This document shows, in pieces, positions 26,001 through 37,400 of a DNA stretch of 64,000 nt. The position numbers and the translations under genes are program-made. The DNA lies in assembly GCA_965201045.1 (NCBI GenBank), contig OZ241746.1, positions 1,364,001 through 1,428,000 of the forward strand, read 5' to 3'. Positions within the stretch are counted from its first letter, which is position 1, and every line of letters starts with the position of its first letter. The DNA is from JAPORK01 sp026710285. GTDB taxonomy: Bacteria > Pseudomonadota > Gammaproteobacteria > Pseudomonadales > Endozoicomonadaceae. A model generated the notes under the pieces. That model saw only the letters and a program-made list of their open reading frames with translations, did no database searches and was not told the DNA's origin.

Positions 26001-28617
26001 GCTGTTTATTACTGCTGAGACAGAGTGATTTTACTGAAGGAAACGTAACGTTAGTAGCGGGTAATATCCATTGTCTGACGGGTTTACTGAGTACGTTAGC
26101 CCGTGCAACTGAGACAGCAGAGCGCTGACCCTGGATATTTTCCTTATAGCTGATCACACACCGGTTGCTGTCATCATAATGCATAACTGTCATTCCACCA
26201 TCAGGCAGATGAGTCCGGACAGCCCTGCCGGTATCATCATAATCCTGTGTGGTATTAAGTGCAGTTGCATGCCCTGATTCATCGATAATATAGCTGCTCT
26301 GTCTGGCAATACGTCCATACTCATCGTAACAGATTTTTTCTGCCGGCCACCATAATCCTGGCTGTTGCTTTCCTATTTTATCAATGGCTTCGGTAAAACT
26401 TTTCAGCGTTCTTCCGGCACCATCAAAAATAGTTTTTTGCTGTAATCCATTCACAGCTGTAATTAATATCTGATTAATATTTTCAGACAGAGTATAGCTA
26501 TAATGGGTGCTGGCAGCAAAACCGGTACCAACTGCACGCTCTGTTTTTATGAGTCGGTCCCACGAATCATAGTAGTAACGATCCTGGTCTTTTTTTTCTG
26601 CATCAGTTACCATTAGTATCTGGTTAGTGAATAAACTGGTTGTGGTATAAGATGATAAAAGACGTTTATTCTCAGATAATTCAATAGCACTATAAGTTGT
26701 TTTAGTATAATTATCCGAACTTTTCAGGTAATAATAATCTTTTATCACAGCATCAGTGGAGTTAGTTTCATTGAGCTGACCGGTTAGTACTAACTGTTTT
26801 AACAGACCATAAGTTAGTAGGTCTTTAGTGTTATGATAATAATGATGAGTTATTGTTATCTGCTGATTACCAGACTGTTCTGTTTGATGATCCAGTACAG
26901 AGATATAACCTTTGCCATTATGGTTAAGCTCTCTCCGGTAATAATTCCAGGTAGTTACAGGTAATAATGGAGCTGTACCGGTTCCGGTATCAGCAGGATA
27001 CTGTATAGTGGATTCAGTGAGTGTAGAAAAAGGCCATGCTACTGAAGCAGCAGGACAGGTGTTATTACCTGTTAAGGGACAATAGTTGTTAACCGTTACA
27101 CGCCCCCAGGCATCTGTTTGTCTGGTTATTCTTCCCTGCTCATCATAGTGGCTCGTCACTGTAGTGGTAGCAGGTTTGTCGGCGGTTTCTCCAAAGACCC
27201 GGGTTATTATTTTTAAGGGCAGGCTGTAGGTAACAGGCAGGTCGGTAAAAGAGCTGTGTGCACAACCATCATACTGATCAGTACGACAAAAAAAGTAGTG
27301 TACTGCTGATAAAACATGTCCGGTTCGGTTGCTGATTTGCTGTTCATCCGTCATCAGATGATATTTGTTATAAGTACGAATTTCCCGTATAAGCCCGTTA
27401 TTCTCCTCAGTTTTGTAAGTATAACTGACGGGTGCTTCAAACAATCTGTCCTTCGGAAAATTATCTGTAATGTTCAGCCCTGCATTAAAACCCAAATAAT
27501 TATGTTCATTAATATTTGCCTTACCATACCGGTAACGGTTGATCATCACCGGTTGGGAAAAACCCGGATCAGTCATTTGTTTAACAACGACACATGAAGT
27601 ATGTTCTGATGAAGTATAATTTGCAGGAACTTTTATTTCATCATTACAATTATAAATGATCCAGTTTTTTAATCCGGTGGGATAATCAATACTAATTATT
27701 AAATGATTCCGATAATGAAAATCAATACCATGACCTACATGATGATTAAAGTAAGGTAATGTGATGCTGTGTATTTCACTGTTTTTTTTATGGATCAATA
27801 CGACAACTGATTGACCTGTACTTCCCTGACTAATAACTGCAATGTAGCTTTTTATTCTCTGTAGTTTAATGATGTGTTCTTCATCATCGCTTATTGATTT
27901 TAACAGATGTGTACCGGGTACATAACTAAAATGTACGCTCCATCCATCTTGTTGTTCCAGGCGAGTTTCATAACCCGCGTGATTCAGTATTTCCCGTAAA
28001 CCGCTAGGATAAGTAATCACAAAATGTGTACTCATATCACCCTGAATAAATATATCGTGAAGTTTATGATATTCTGGTTTCCAGTGACCATTGAACTGTT
28101 TTTTTAAATAAAAATTTTGCCCAAATGACGTAATCAGCTGATGTGTAACCGGATTAAAGTGGGTCAGATTCCAGCTCCATCCTCTTCCCAGGTCATCCGG
28201 ATTAGCTAAAGCACTACTGTTATAATTAACGTTAAGATTAATATCAGGACCATGTCCTAAATTACTGAGCATACTGCCTGTTTTTATAAAGGTGCTGAGA
28301 ATACCTGTTCGTGGATCAACAGTCGTTCCCCATACTTTTTTAAAATTAAATGCATTTGACCATGGAGCTGATTCACCCGATGGTGAAGCAGTAGTTAGCT
28401 GGTCTTTTTTTTCGGAATTTAGTGTAAATTTTGTATGATTTTTATCGGTTATTGTTTGATAAGAATTATCAGAATGATAAGAGTAACCGATATATCGGTT
28501 CCTCAAACTATTTTTTTGTGTATCGGATGTCGTGCAAAACAGATTTCCTGTATAACAGAGTAACTTTATCATTAATATGAAAAAATAAATATACTCTTGT
28601 TTGGATTGCGTTAGCAT
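23077..28617 (-). CDS. R3: secreted-type RHS/YD-repeat protein, diverged type I C-terminal domain
   Basis: 1846 residues, the same architecture as R2 and almost the same sequence up to the linker (core DPSGNSPQWM, with M where the others have L). Differences concentrate in the last ~180 residues: SSKASSATLHYHPEP linker, FEGRYTDYLNLND, YVVIIGYSHMTIMQRI and FMLFDDGSIDTEIV. The invariant ACDT cysteine and SHMT histidine are kept, and the third position is Asp-Gly. This contrast between a near-identical cage and a drifting tip is what one expects of an RHS carrier with a diversifying effector domain. The N-terminal signal-like segment and the ribosome-binding AAGG are intact. Confidence 0.9.
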   Translation of the reverse strand: MLTQSKQEYIYFFILMIKLLCYTGNLFCTTSDTQKNSLRNRYIGYSYHSDNSYQTITDKNHTKFTLNSEKKDQLTTASPSGESAPWSNAFNFKKVWGTTVDPRTGILSTFIKTGSMLSNLGHGPDINLNVNYNSSALANPDDLGRGWSWNLTHFNPVTHQLITSFGQNFYLKKQFNGHWKPEYHKLHDIFIQGDMSTHFVITYPSGLREILNHAGYETRLEQQDGWSVHFSYVPGTHLLKSISDDEEHIIKLQRIKSYIAVISQGSTGQSVVVLIHKKNSEIHSITLPYFNHHVGHGIDFHYRNHLIISIDYPTGLKNWIIYNCNDEIKVPANYTSSEHTSCVVVKQMTDPGFSQPVMINRYRYGKANINEHNYLGFNAGLNITDNFPKDRLFEAPVSYTYKTEENNGLIREIRTYNKYHLMTDEQQISNRTGHVLSAVHYFFCRTDQYDGCAHSSFTDLPVTYSLPLKIITRVFGETADKPATTTVTSHYDEQGRITRQTDAWGRVTVNNYCPLTGNNTCPAASVAWPFSTLTESTIQYPADTGTGTAPLLPVTTWNYYRRELNHNGKGYISVLDHQTEQSGNQQITITHHYYHNTKDLLTYGLLKQLVLTGQLNETNSTDAVIKDYYYLKSSDNYTKTTYSAIELSENKRLLSSYTTTSLFTNQILMVTDAEKKDQDRYYYDSWDRLIKTERAVGTGFAASTHYSYTLSENINQILITAVNGLQQKTIFDGAGRTLKSFTEAIDKIGKQQPGLWWPAEKICYDEYGRIARQSSYIIDESGHATALNTTQDYDDTGRAVRTHLPDGGMTVMHYDDSNRCVISYKENIQGQRSAVSVARANVLSKPVRQWILPATNVTFPSVKSLCLSSNKQPEARVSRITYDGFGRQITIQDTSGRIVRQRYDSLGRLTDTIDPAGNRTHSVYNLTGQTVQSWVYPVSGGHYLLSSTGYNRAGQLIWHAGEDGKRTVYTYTTDGQMATITTPNRHIFSWQYNLLNLPVSQSADNKQQWYIFYDPVTLSVKQKTDITGIKTYSYSDDGLTQQLTFIGKNNYPDYQLQWQYDNNRRTVWAIDISGNKKQISYDWLGRITHIVYHSRQNNHTEVLSAFTYDDFSRIQQINYGSGMQRIFHYDAWGHQDEITDILKKQLLSQWKIAYDISGNIILLSQKAEKKQTGIQHYHYDVLDNLVSMQCQGSSGLPLCPHDTSPAGLKLPQAPVITRQDYTFTPLNRLSGVQETLQSAQQQQTISKTTRYYYTDTSVPLRLQSISTAWNQQKPVDQNLTYDDMGNMTVDGQNNHLTYNLLNEVTHVILSTGKQSNYSYDGSGQKIMEKSLRGISYFFYCDNTLMNEKIISPQQDIHTIGYLGIAKTTDGIISEYYENSYKGDVSGILQKDNKDQYQFKQRNIYSPYGMVWHKTSNTRSLYQQTLQGFNGERTDAATGWQFLGAGNRTYNPTGRYFFSEDAAGDGYRFGNNNPVMNTDPSGNSPQWMGEIFKWTGYISTLGLSAIHQRWANITAAIMQAGFTAAAVGSAVAGAGGAALAGVVAGTAAIGSIPVVAAAMPANKGLNIAGKVTGMAEMAVSVAAAAFSLIPVAAEEVIGENIGKIRIPLNMLSLKATAQDSVLPDLDEASVVSDTVSSKASSATLHYHPEPVSSVSAFLKTSPDYFEGRYTDYLNLNDKSAVERTLRILSASPFSNNIACDTNTILLAYHLTNEKLDIQILENFLSIRSSCADKATEYSLQNPYFLAMKTILEPVKKYHTFFNMGTYSLSRFVTQIPIGQYVVIIGYSHMTIMQRILSKRYCASNWKVFMLFDDGSIDTEIVKNSRLKYIIPDADPTQFRVYGYMHLK

Positions 28618-28741
28618 TATTTTGCCTTAATAAACGATGAAACGGAAATCAACAGAGGAGTATCTTCGCAACTTGATTATTGTATCATTACCTGATTCTG
28701 CCTGTGGGAGTTGCAATTATTCTGCCAGGATTAAGCTACTA

Positions 28742-31700
28742 TTAACCCACTGATTTTAATAATACATAACCATAAATAAGGAAATATTTTGAGTAAACAT
28801 TAGGTAGTATATTTTTCAGTTCAGGGCTTGGTATGTCCTCAGTATATATAATCCCATCAATATTAAGTATATAAACTCTCCAGTTAGCAATCCTGCAATC
28901 GGATTCAATCCTCTGGATTATAGTCATATGGTCGTAGCCAATGACTGCTGAATATTCACCTACCTTCATTTTCTGGGTATACTTTTTCAGAGTATAATCT
29001 CCCAAAGTGAGCCAGCAATGAGGATTTTTTTTTACCGGATCCAATACAATACGTAAAGCACAAAAATAAGGCTCCTCGTTTGAAAGGTTTGTAATGATGC
29101 CATCTGTGTACATACTTCTTATATACAAAAAATCTTCTAGGTCTGAAATATAAAGTTTTGTTCTTGTAAGATGATATGCCAGCATAATAGTAATGGTGTC
29201 GCATGAGATATTATTTGAAAAAGGTGAAGCAAATAGAAGTTTCAATGCTTGTTCAAGATCACTTTTATTATTTAAGTTTAAATAATCGCCACCCATATCT
29301 ATAGAATGAGTAGGTAACGCTTTTAAGAATGAGTTGACTGGACTGGAAGCTTCGGAAAGAGAAGGAGCAATCACTGATGATGCTCCGGAAGATACCGTGT
29401 CAGGGAGAGTGCTTGCTTCGTCCAGATCAGACAGAGCGCTATCCTGTAGCGTTGATCTTGATGAAAGCATATTAAGAGGAAGGCGTATCTTACCCGACCC
29501 AATAGCTTCTTCAGCAGCAACAGGTATAAGGCTGAATGCTGCTGCCGCAACAGAGACAGCCATTTCTGCCATACCGGTAACTTTTCCTGCAATATTAAGC
29601 CCTTTATTAGCAGGCATTGCCGCTGCCACAACAGGGACACTGCCAATAGCAGCCGTACCTGCCACAACCCCTGCCAGAGCAGCGCCACCTGCACCGGCAA
29701 CAGCGGATCCCACGGCGGCAGTAGTAAACCCTGCCTGCATAATTGCTGCGGTAATATTAGCCCAGCGCTGGTGTATTGCACTAAGTCCCAGCGTACTTAT
29801 GTAACCGGTCCATTTAAAAATTTCTCCCAGCCACTGCGGGCTGTTACCCGATGGATCTGTATTCATGACCGGATTATTATTTCCAAAACGATAACCATCT
29901 CCTGCTGAATCTTCACTGAGGAAATAGCGCCCGGTGGGATTATACGTCCGGTTACCGCCACCTAAAAACTGCCACCCTGTAGCTGCATCGGTTCGTTCAC
30001 CATTGAAGCCCTGTAAAGTTTGCTGATACAAAGAGCGTGCATTGGATGCTTTATGCCATACCATGCCGTAGGGACTGTAAATATTACGCTGTTTAAGCTG
30101 ATACTGATCTTTGTTATCTTTTTGTAAAATACCAGACACATCACCTTTATAGCTGTTTTCATAATATTCACTGATAATTCCGTTTGTGGTTTTTGCCATA
30201 CCCAGGTAACCAATAATATGTGTATCCTTCCGGGGACCAATGATTTTTTCATTCACAAGTGCACTGTCACAGTAAAATAAATAATTAATACCATGCTGGC
30301 TCTTTTCCATTACTTTCTGTCCGTTACCATCATAACTATAATCACTCTGTTTTCCTGTTGATGAAATAACATGAGTAATTTCATTCAGCAGATTATAAGT
30401 GATATGATTATTTTGTCCGTCCACTGTCATATTACCCATATCATCATAAGTTAAGTTCTGCTCAACAGGTTTTTGTTGATTCCATACAGTGCTGATACTT
30501 TGAAGGCGTAAAGGTATTGATGTATCACTATAGTAATAACGGATTGTTTTGCTGATGTTTTGCTGTTGTTGTGCAGACTGTAATGTTTCCTGAATGCCGG
30601 ACAATCGGTTAAGTGGTGTAAAGGTGTAATCCTGGCGGGTAATGACTGGTGCCTGTGGCAGTTTTAAACCGGCAGGTGAGGTATCCCGCGGACACAAAGG
30701 CAGACCGGATGAACCCTGACACTGCATGCTGACCAGATTATCCAGCACGTCATACTTATAATGCTGAATGCCGGTCTGTTCCTTTTCTGCTTTTTGGCTA
30801 AGCCGAATAATATTACCTCTGATATCATAAGTAATTTTCCACTGTGATAGCAGCTGTTTTTTCAGGTTATCGGTTATTTCATCCTGATGTCCCCATGCAT
30901 CGTAGTGAAATATACGCTGCATGCCACTACCATAATTAATCTGTTGTATACGGGAAAAATGGTCATAAACAAATGCAGATAATACTTCAGTATGATTATT
31001 TTGCCGGGGATAATAAACAGTGCGGACAACACGTCCCAGCCAGTCATACCAGATCTGTTTTTTGTTACCAGAAATATCTGTAGCCCATACAGTATACCGG
31101 TTATTGTCATACTTCCACTGTAGTTTATAGTTAGGATAATTATTTTTTCCGGTAAAGATTAATTGTTGTGTTAATCCATCATCACTGTAAGAATAAGTTT
31201 TAATACCAGTGATATCTGTTTTCTGTTTTACTCTTAAAGTAACAGGATCATAATAGATATACCATTGTTGTTTATTGTCTGTTGACTGACTAACCGGAAG
31301 ATTTAATAAATTATACTGCCAGGAAAAAATATGCCGGTTGGGTGTGGTGATGGTCGCTATCTGTCCATCTGTTGTATAAGTATAAAGCGTATACTTTCCA
31401 TCTTCTCCGGTATGCCATATCAGCTGTCCTGCCCGGTTATAACCGGTCGATGATAACCGGTAAGATCCACCTGAAACAGGATATAGCCACGACTGTACAG
31501 TCTGTCCGGTCAGGTTATAGACTGAATGTGTACGGTTTCCAGCAGGATCAATGGTATCGGTTATTCGTCCCAGTGAATCATAACACTGTCTGACAATTCT
31601 GCCTGCAGGATCCTGTGTCGTAATCTGTCGTCCAAATCCATCATAAGTGATTCGGGAGACCCTGGCTTCGGGCTGTTTATTACTGCTGAGACAGAGTGAT

Positions 31701-34288
31701 TTTACTGAAGGCAACGTAACGTTAGTAGCGGGTAATATCCACTGTCTGACGGGTTTACTAAGTGCGTTCGCCCGTGCAACTGAGATAGCAGAGCGCTGAC
31801 CCTGTATATTTTCCTGATAGCTGATCACACACCGGTTGCTGTCATCATAATACATAACTGTCATTCCGCCATCAGGCAGATGAGTCCGGACAGCCCTGCC
31901 GGTATCATCATAATCCTGTGTGGTATTAAGTGCAGTTGCATGCCCTGATTCATCGATAATATAGCTGCTCTGTCTGGCAATACGTCCATACTCATCGTAA
32001 CAGATTTTTTCTGCTGGCCACCACAATCCTGGCTGTTGCTTTCCTGTTTTATCAATGGCTTCGGTAAAACTTTTCAACGTTCTTCCAGCACCATCAAAAA
32101 GAGTTTTTTTCTGTAATCCATTCACAGCTGTAATTAATACCTGATTAAGATTTTCAGACAGGGTATAGCTATAATGGGAGCTGGCAGCAAAACCGGTACT
32201 AACTGCACGCTCTGTTTTTATGAGTCGGTCCCATGGACCATAGTAGTAACGATCCTGGTCTTTTTTTTCTGCATCAGTTACCATTAGTATCTGGTTAGTG
32301 AATAAACTGGTTGTGGTATAAGATGAGAAAAGACGTTTATTCTCAGCTAATTCAATAGCACTATAAGTTGTTTTAGTATAACTGTCCGGACTTTTTACAT
32401 AATAATAATCTTTGATCACAGCATTAGTTGAGTTGGTTTCATTGAGCTGACCAGTTAGTATTAACTGTTTTAACAGACCATAAGTTAGCAGATCTTTAGT
32501 GTTATGATAATAATAACGGGTTGTTGTTATCTGCTGATTGCCAGACAGCTCTGTTTGATGATCCAGTACAGCAATATAATCTTTGCCATTGTGGTTAAGC
32601 TCTCTTCTGTAATAATTCCGGGTAGTTACAGGTAATAATGGAGCCGTACCGGTTTCGATATAAGCAGGATACTGTATAGTGGATTCAGTGAGTGTGGAAA
32701 AAGGCCATGCTACTGAAGTAGCAGGACAGGCGTTATTACCCATTAAAGGGCAGTAGTTGTTAACTGTTATGCGCCCCCAGGCATCTGTTTGTCTGGTTAT
32801 TCTTCCCTGCGCATCATAGTGGCTCGTCACTGTAGTAGTAGCGGGTACACCTGCTGTCTCTCCAAAAACTCGGGTTACTATTTTTAAGGGCAGGCTGTAG
32901 GTAACAGGCAGATCGTTAAAAGAGCTGTGTGCACAACCATCATACTGATCAGTACGACAAAAAAAGTAGTGTATTGCTGATAAAACATGTCCGGTTCGGT
33001 TGCTTATTTGCTGTTCATCCGTCATCAGATGATATTTATTATAAGTACGAATTTCTCGTATAAGACCGTTATTCTCCTCAGTTTTGTAAGTATAACTGAC
33101 GGGTGCTTCAAACAGTCTGTCTTTCGGTGAATTAGCTGTAATTTGTAGTCCTGCATTAAAACCTAGATAATTATGTTCATTAATATTTGCCTTACCATAC
33201 TGATAATGATTGATCATCACCGGTTGGGAAAAACCCGGATCAGTCATTTCTTTAACAACGACACATGAAGTATGTGCTGATGAGGTATAATTTGTTGGAA
33301 CTTTTATTTCATCATTACAGTTATAAATGATCTGGTTTTTTAATCCGGTTGGATAGTCAATACTAATTATTAAATGGTTCAGATAATGAAAATAAATACC
33401 ATGATTTGTATGATGATTAAAGTAAGGTAATGTTATGTTGTGTATTTCACTGTTCTTTTTATGGATAAGCACGACAACAGGTTGACCTCTGCTTCCCTGA
33501 CTAATAACTGCTAAAGAGTTCTTTATTCTCTGTAGCTTAATGCTATGCCCTGCATCATCTCTTACTGATTTTAACAGATGAGTGCCGGTTATATAGGTAA
33601 AATATACACTCCATCCGTCCTGTTGCTCCAGACGAATTTCATAACCTTCATGGTTCAGTGTTTCCCGTAAACCACTGGGATAAGCAATCACAAAATGTGT
33701 ACTGATATCACCCTGAATAAATATATCGTGAAGCTTATGGTATTCTGGTTTCCAGTAACCATTGAACTGCTTTTTTAAGTAAAAATTTTGCCCAAACGAT
33801 GTGAGTAACTGATGTGTAGCCAGATTAAAGTGGGTAAGATTCCAGCTCCATCCTTTTCCTAAGCCATCCGGATTGGCTAAAGTACCACTGGTATAATTAA
33901 CGTTCAGATTAATATCAGGACCATGTCCTAAATTACTGAGCATACTGCCTGTTTTTACAAAAGTGCTGAGAATACCTGTACGTGGATCAATAGTAGTTCC
34001 CCAGACTTTTTTAAAATTAAATGCATTTGACCATGGCGCTGCTTTACCCGATGCTGAAGAAGCATTTAGCTGATGTTTTTTTTCGGGATTTAATGTAAAT
34101 TTTGTATGATTTTTAGCGTTTATTTTATGATCAGAACTATCTGAATGATAAAAGTAACCAGTGTATCGAGTCACCAAACTATTTTTTTGAGTATCAGGTG
34201 CTGTGCAAAACAGATTTCCTGCATAACACAGTAAATTTATTATTAATATAAAAGAATAAATAGACTCTTGTTTGGATTGCGTTAGCAT
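28742..34288 (-). CDS. R4: RHS/YD-repeat protein, type II C-terminal domain
   Basis: 1848 residues. It has the most diverged N-terminus of the array (MLTQSKQESIYSFILIIN; TAPDTQKNSLVTRYTGYF), suggesting it has escaped recent homogenisation there. The cage and core (DPSGNSPQWL) are conserved. The linker after the Ala/Gly block is shorter (EEAIGSGKIRLPL), and the C-terminal domain belongs to a second sequence type shared with R5 and R6: YLNLNNKSDLEQALKLL, ISCDTITIMLAYHL, EPYFCALRI, VIGYDHMTIIQRI, WRVYILNIDG. The invariant Cys and His are kept. The protein ends LLKSVG, reading three residues further than type I copies and so shortening the spacer. Confidence 0.9.
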   Translation of the reverse strand: MLTQSKQESIYSFILIINLLCYAGNLFCTAPDTQKNSLVTRYTGYFYHSDSSDHKINAKNHTKFTLNPEKKHQLNASSASGKAAPWSNAFNFKKVWGTTIDPRTGILSTFVKTGSMLSNLGHGPDINLNVNYTSGTLANPDGLGKGWSWNLTHFNLATHQLLTSFGQNFYLKKQFNGYWKPEYHKLHDIFIQGDISTHFVIAYPSGLRETLNHEGYEIRLEQQDGWSVYFTYITGTHLLKSVRDDAGHSIKLQRIKNSLAVISQGSRGQPVVVLIHKKNSEIHNITLPYFNHHTNHGIYFHYLNHLIISIDYPTGLKNQIIYNCNDEIKVPTNYTSSAHTSCVVVKEMTDPGFSQPVMINHYQYGKANINEHNYLGFNAGLQITANSPKDRLFEAPVSYTYKTEENNGLIREIRTYNKYHLMTDEQQISNRTGHVLSAIHYFFCRTDQYDGCAHSSFNDLPVTYSLPLKIVTRVFGETAGVPATTTVTSHYDAQGRITRQTDAWGRITVNNYCPLMGNNACPATSVAWPFSTLTESTIQYPAYIETGTAPLLPVTTRNYYRRELNHNGKDYIAVLDHQTELSGNQQITTTRYYYHNTKDLLTYGLLKQLILTGQLNETNSTNAVIKDYYYVKSPDSYTKTTYSAIELAENKRLFSSYTTTSLFTNQILMVTDAEKKDQDRYYYGPWDRLIKTERAVSTGFAASSHYSYTLSENLNQVLITAVNGLQKKTLFDGAGRTLKSFTEAIDKTGKQQPGLWWPAEKICYDEYGRIARQSSYIIDESGHATALNTTQDYDDTGRAVRTHLPDGGMTVMYYDDSNRCVISYQENIQGQRSAISVARANALSKPVRQWILPATNVTLPSVKSLCLSSNKQPEARVSRITYDGFGRQITTQDPAGRIVRQCYDSLGRITDTIDPAGNRTHSVYNLTGQTVQSWLYPVSGGSYRLSSTGYNRAGQLIWHTGEDGKYTLYTYTTDGQIATITTPNRHIFSWQYNLLNLPVSQSTDNKQQWYIYYDPVTLRVKQKTDITGIKTYSYSDDGLTQQLIFTGKNNYPNYKLQWKYDNNRYTVWATDISGNKKQIWYDWLGRVVRTVYYPRQNNHTEVLSAFVYDHFSRIQQINYGSGMQRIFHYDAWGHQDEITDNLKKQLLSQWKITYDIRGNIIRLSQKAEKEQTGIQHYKYDVLDNLVSMQCQGSSGLPLCPRDTSPAGLKLPQAPVITRQDYTFTPLNRLSGIQETLQSAQQQQNISKTIRYYYSDTSIPLRLQSISTVWNQQKPVEQNLTYDDMGNMTVDGQNNHITYNLLNEITHVISSTGKQSDYSYDGNGQKVMEKSQHGINYLFYCDSALVNEKIIGPRKDTHIIGYLGMAKTTNGIISEYYENSYKGDVSGILQKDNKDQYQLKQRNIYSPYGMVWHKASNARSLYQQTLQGFNGERTDAATGWQFLGGGNRTYNPTGRYFLSEDSAGDGYRFGNNNPVMNTDPSGNSPQWLGEIFKWTGYISTLGLSAIHQRWANITAAIMQAGFTTAAVGSAVAGAGGAALAGVVAGTAAIGSVPVVAAAMPANKGLNIAGKVTGMAEMAVSVAAAAFSLIPVAAEEAIGSGKIRLPLNMLSSRSTLQDSALSDLDEASTLPDTVSSGASSVIAPSLSEASSPVNSFLKALPTHSIDMGGDYLNLNNKSDLEQALKLLFASPFSNNISCDTITIMLAYHLTRTKLYISDLEDFLYIRSMYTDGIITNLSNEEPYFCALRIVLDPVKKNPHCWLTLGDYTLKKYTQKMKVGEYSAVIGYDHMTIIQRIESDCRIANWRVYILNIDGIIYTEDIPSPELKNILPNVYSKYFLIYGYVLLKSVG

Positions 34289-34412
34289 TATTTTGCCTTA
34301 ATAGATGATGAAATGGAAATCAACAGAGAAGTATCTTCGCAATTTGACTATCGTATCATTACCCGGTTCTGCCTGTGGGGTTTGCAACTATTCTGCTAGG
34401 ACTAAGCTACTA

Positions 34413-37400
34413 TTAAGCCACTGATTTTAATAACATATAACCATAAGTAAGGAGATTTTTTGAGTAAACATTAGGTAGTATATATTTCAGGTTATAGCTT
34501 GGCATGTCCTCAGTATATATAATCCCATTAATATTACCTATATAAACTTTCCAGTTAGTAATATTGATATTGGATGCAATCCTCTGGATTATAGTCATAT
34601 GGTTGTAGCCAAAGACTACTACATATTCACCCACCTTCACTTTACGGGTATAATCTTTCACAGCATAATATCCCAAATTGAACGAGCACTGAGGATTTTT
34701 TTTTACTGGCTCCAATATAATGCGTAAAGCACAAAAATAAGGCTCCTCTATTGAAAGGTTTGTAATGATGACATCTGTGTACATACTTCTTATATACAAA
34801 AAATCTTCTAGTTCTGAAACAAGAAGTCTTGTTTTTGCAATATGATATGCCAGCATAATAGTAATGGTGTCGCATGAGATATTATTTGAAAAAGATGAAG
34901 TAAACAGAAGTCTCAATGCTTGTTCAAGATCACTTTTATTATTTAAGTTTAAATAACAGGCATCCCCTTCTTCAAAATAATTAGGCAACGCTTTTAAGAA
35001 TGAGTTGACTGGAGTGGAAGCTCCGGAAAGAGAAGGAGCAATCATTGATGATGCTCCGGAAGATGCCGTGTCAGGGACAGTACTTGCTTCGTCCAGATCA
35101 GACAGAGCGCTATCCTGTAGCGTTGATTTTGATGAAAGCATCTTAAGAGGAAGGCGTATTTTACCCACATTTGCCCCAATAGCTTCTTCTTCGGCAGCAA
35201 CCGGTATAAGGCTGAATGCTGCTGCTGCAACAGAGACAGCCATTTCTGCCATACCGGTAACTTTTCCTGCAATATTAAGTCCTTTGTTAGCAGGCATTGC
35301 GGCTGCCACAACAGGGATGCTGCCAATAGCAGCTGTACCTGCTACAACCCCCGCCAGAGCAGCACCACCTGCACCGGCAACAGCGGATCCCACAGCGGCA
35401 GCAGTAAATCCTGCCTGCATAATTGCTGCGGTAATATTAGCCCAGCGCTGATGTATTGCACCCAGTCCGAGCGTACTTACGTAACTGGTCCATTTAAAAA
35501 TTTCTCCCAGCCACTGCGGACTGTTACCTGACGGATCTGTATTCATTATCGGATTATTATTTCCAAAACGATAACCATCTCCTGCTGAATCTTCACTGAA
35601 GAAATAGCGCCCAGTGGGATTATACGTCCGGTTACCGGCACCTAAAAATTGCCATCCTGTAGCCGCATCTGTTCGTTCACCATTGAAGCCCTGTAAAGTT
35701 TGCTGATACCAAGAGCGTGCATTGGATGCTTTATGCCATACCATGCCGTAGGGACTGTAAATATTACGCTGTTTAAACTGATACTGATCTTTGTTATCTT
35801 TTTGCAAAATACCAGACACATCACCTTTATAGCTGTTTTCATAATATTCACTGATAATTCCATCTGTGGTTTTTGCCATACCCAGGTAACCAATAATATG
35901 TTTATCCTGCCGGGGACTGATAATTTTTTCATTCACAAGTGCACCGCCACAGTAAAATAAATAATTAATACCATGCTGGCTCTTTTCCATTACTTTCTGT
36001 CCGCTACCGTCATAGCTGTAATCACTCTGTTTTCCTGTTGATGAAATAACATGAGTAACTTCATTCAGTAGATTATAAGTGATATGATTATTTTGTCCGT
36101 CCACTGTCATGTTGCCCATATTATCATAAGTTAAATTCTGATCAACAGGTTTTTGTTGATTCCATACAGTGCTGATGCTTTGAAGGCGTAAAGGTACTGA
36201 TGTATCAGTATAGTAATAACGGATTGTTTTACTGACGGTTTGCTGTTGTGGTGCAGACTGTAATGTTTCCTGAACGCCGGACAGTCGGTTAAGTGGTGTA
36301 AAAGTGTAATCCTGGCGGGTAATGACCGGTGCCTGTGGCAGTTTTAAACCGGCAGGTGAGGTATCGTGCGGGCATAAAGGCAGACCGGATGAACCCTGAC
36401 ATTGCATGCTGACTAGGTTATCCAGTACATCATAGTGATAATGCTGAATGCCGATCTGTTCTTTTTCTGCTTTCTGACTGAGCAGAATAATATTGCCACT
36501 GATATCATAAGCAATTTTCCACTGTGATAGCAGCTGTTTCTTCAGGGTATCGGTTATCTCATCCTGGTGTCCCCATGCATCATAGTGAAATATGCGCTGC
36601 ATGCCACTACCATAATTAATCTGTTGTATACGGGAAAAATGATCATAAGTAAACGCAGATAATACTTCAGGATGATTATTTTGCCGGGGATGATAAACAA
36701 TGCGGGTAATACGTCCCAGCCAGTCATAGCTGATCTGTTTTTTGTTGCCGGAAATATCTGTAGCCCATACAGTACGACGGTTATTATCATACTGCCACTG
36801 TAGCTGATAATCAGGATAATTATTTTTTCCGGTAAATATTAATTGCTGTGTTAATCCATCATCACTGTAAGAATAAGTTTTAATGCCGGTGATATCTGTT
36901 TTTTGTTTTACTCTTAAAGTAACTGGATTATAATAGATATACCATTGTTGTTTATTATCTGCTGACTGACTAACAGGTAGATTTAATAAATTATATTGCC
37001 AGGAAAAAATATGCCGGTTGGGTGTGGTGATGGTCGCCATCTGTCCATCCGTTGTATAAGTGTAAACAGTACGTTTTCCATCTTCTCCTGCATTCCAGAT
37101 CAGCTGTCCTGCCCGGTTATAACCGACCGATGATAACAGGTAATGACCACCTGAAACAGGATATACCCACGACTGTACAGTCTGTCCTGTCAGGTTATAG
37201 ACTGAATGTGTACGGTTTCCGGCAGGATCAATGGTATCGGTTAATCGTCCCAGCGAATCATAACATCGTCTGACAATTCTGCCCGCAGGATCCTGTACTG
37301 TAATCTGTCGCCCAAATCCATCATAAGTCATCCGGGAGACCCGTGCTTCGGAATGTTTATTACTGTTGAGACAGATTGATTTTACTGAAGGCAACGTAAC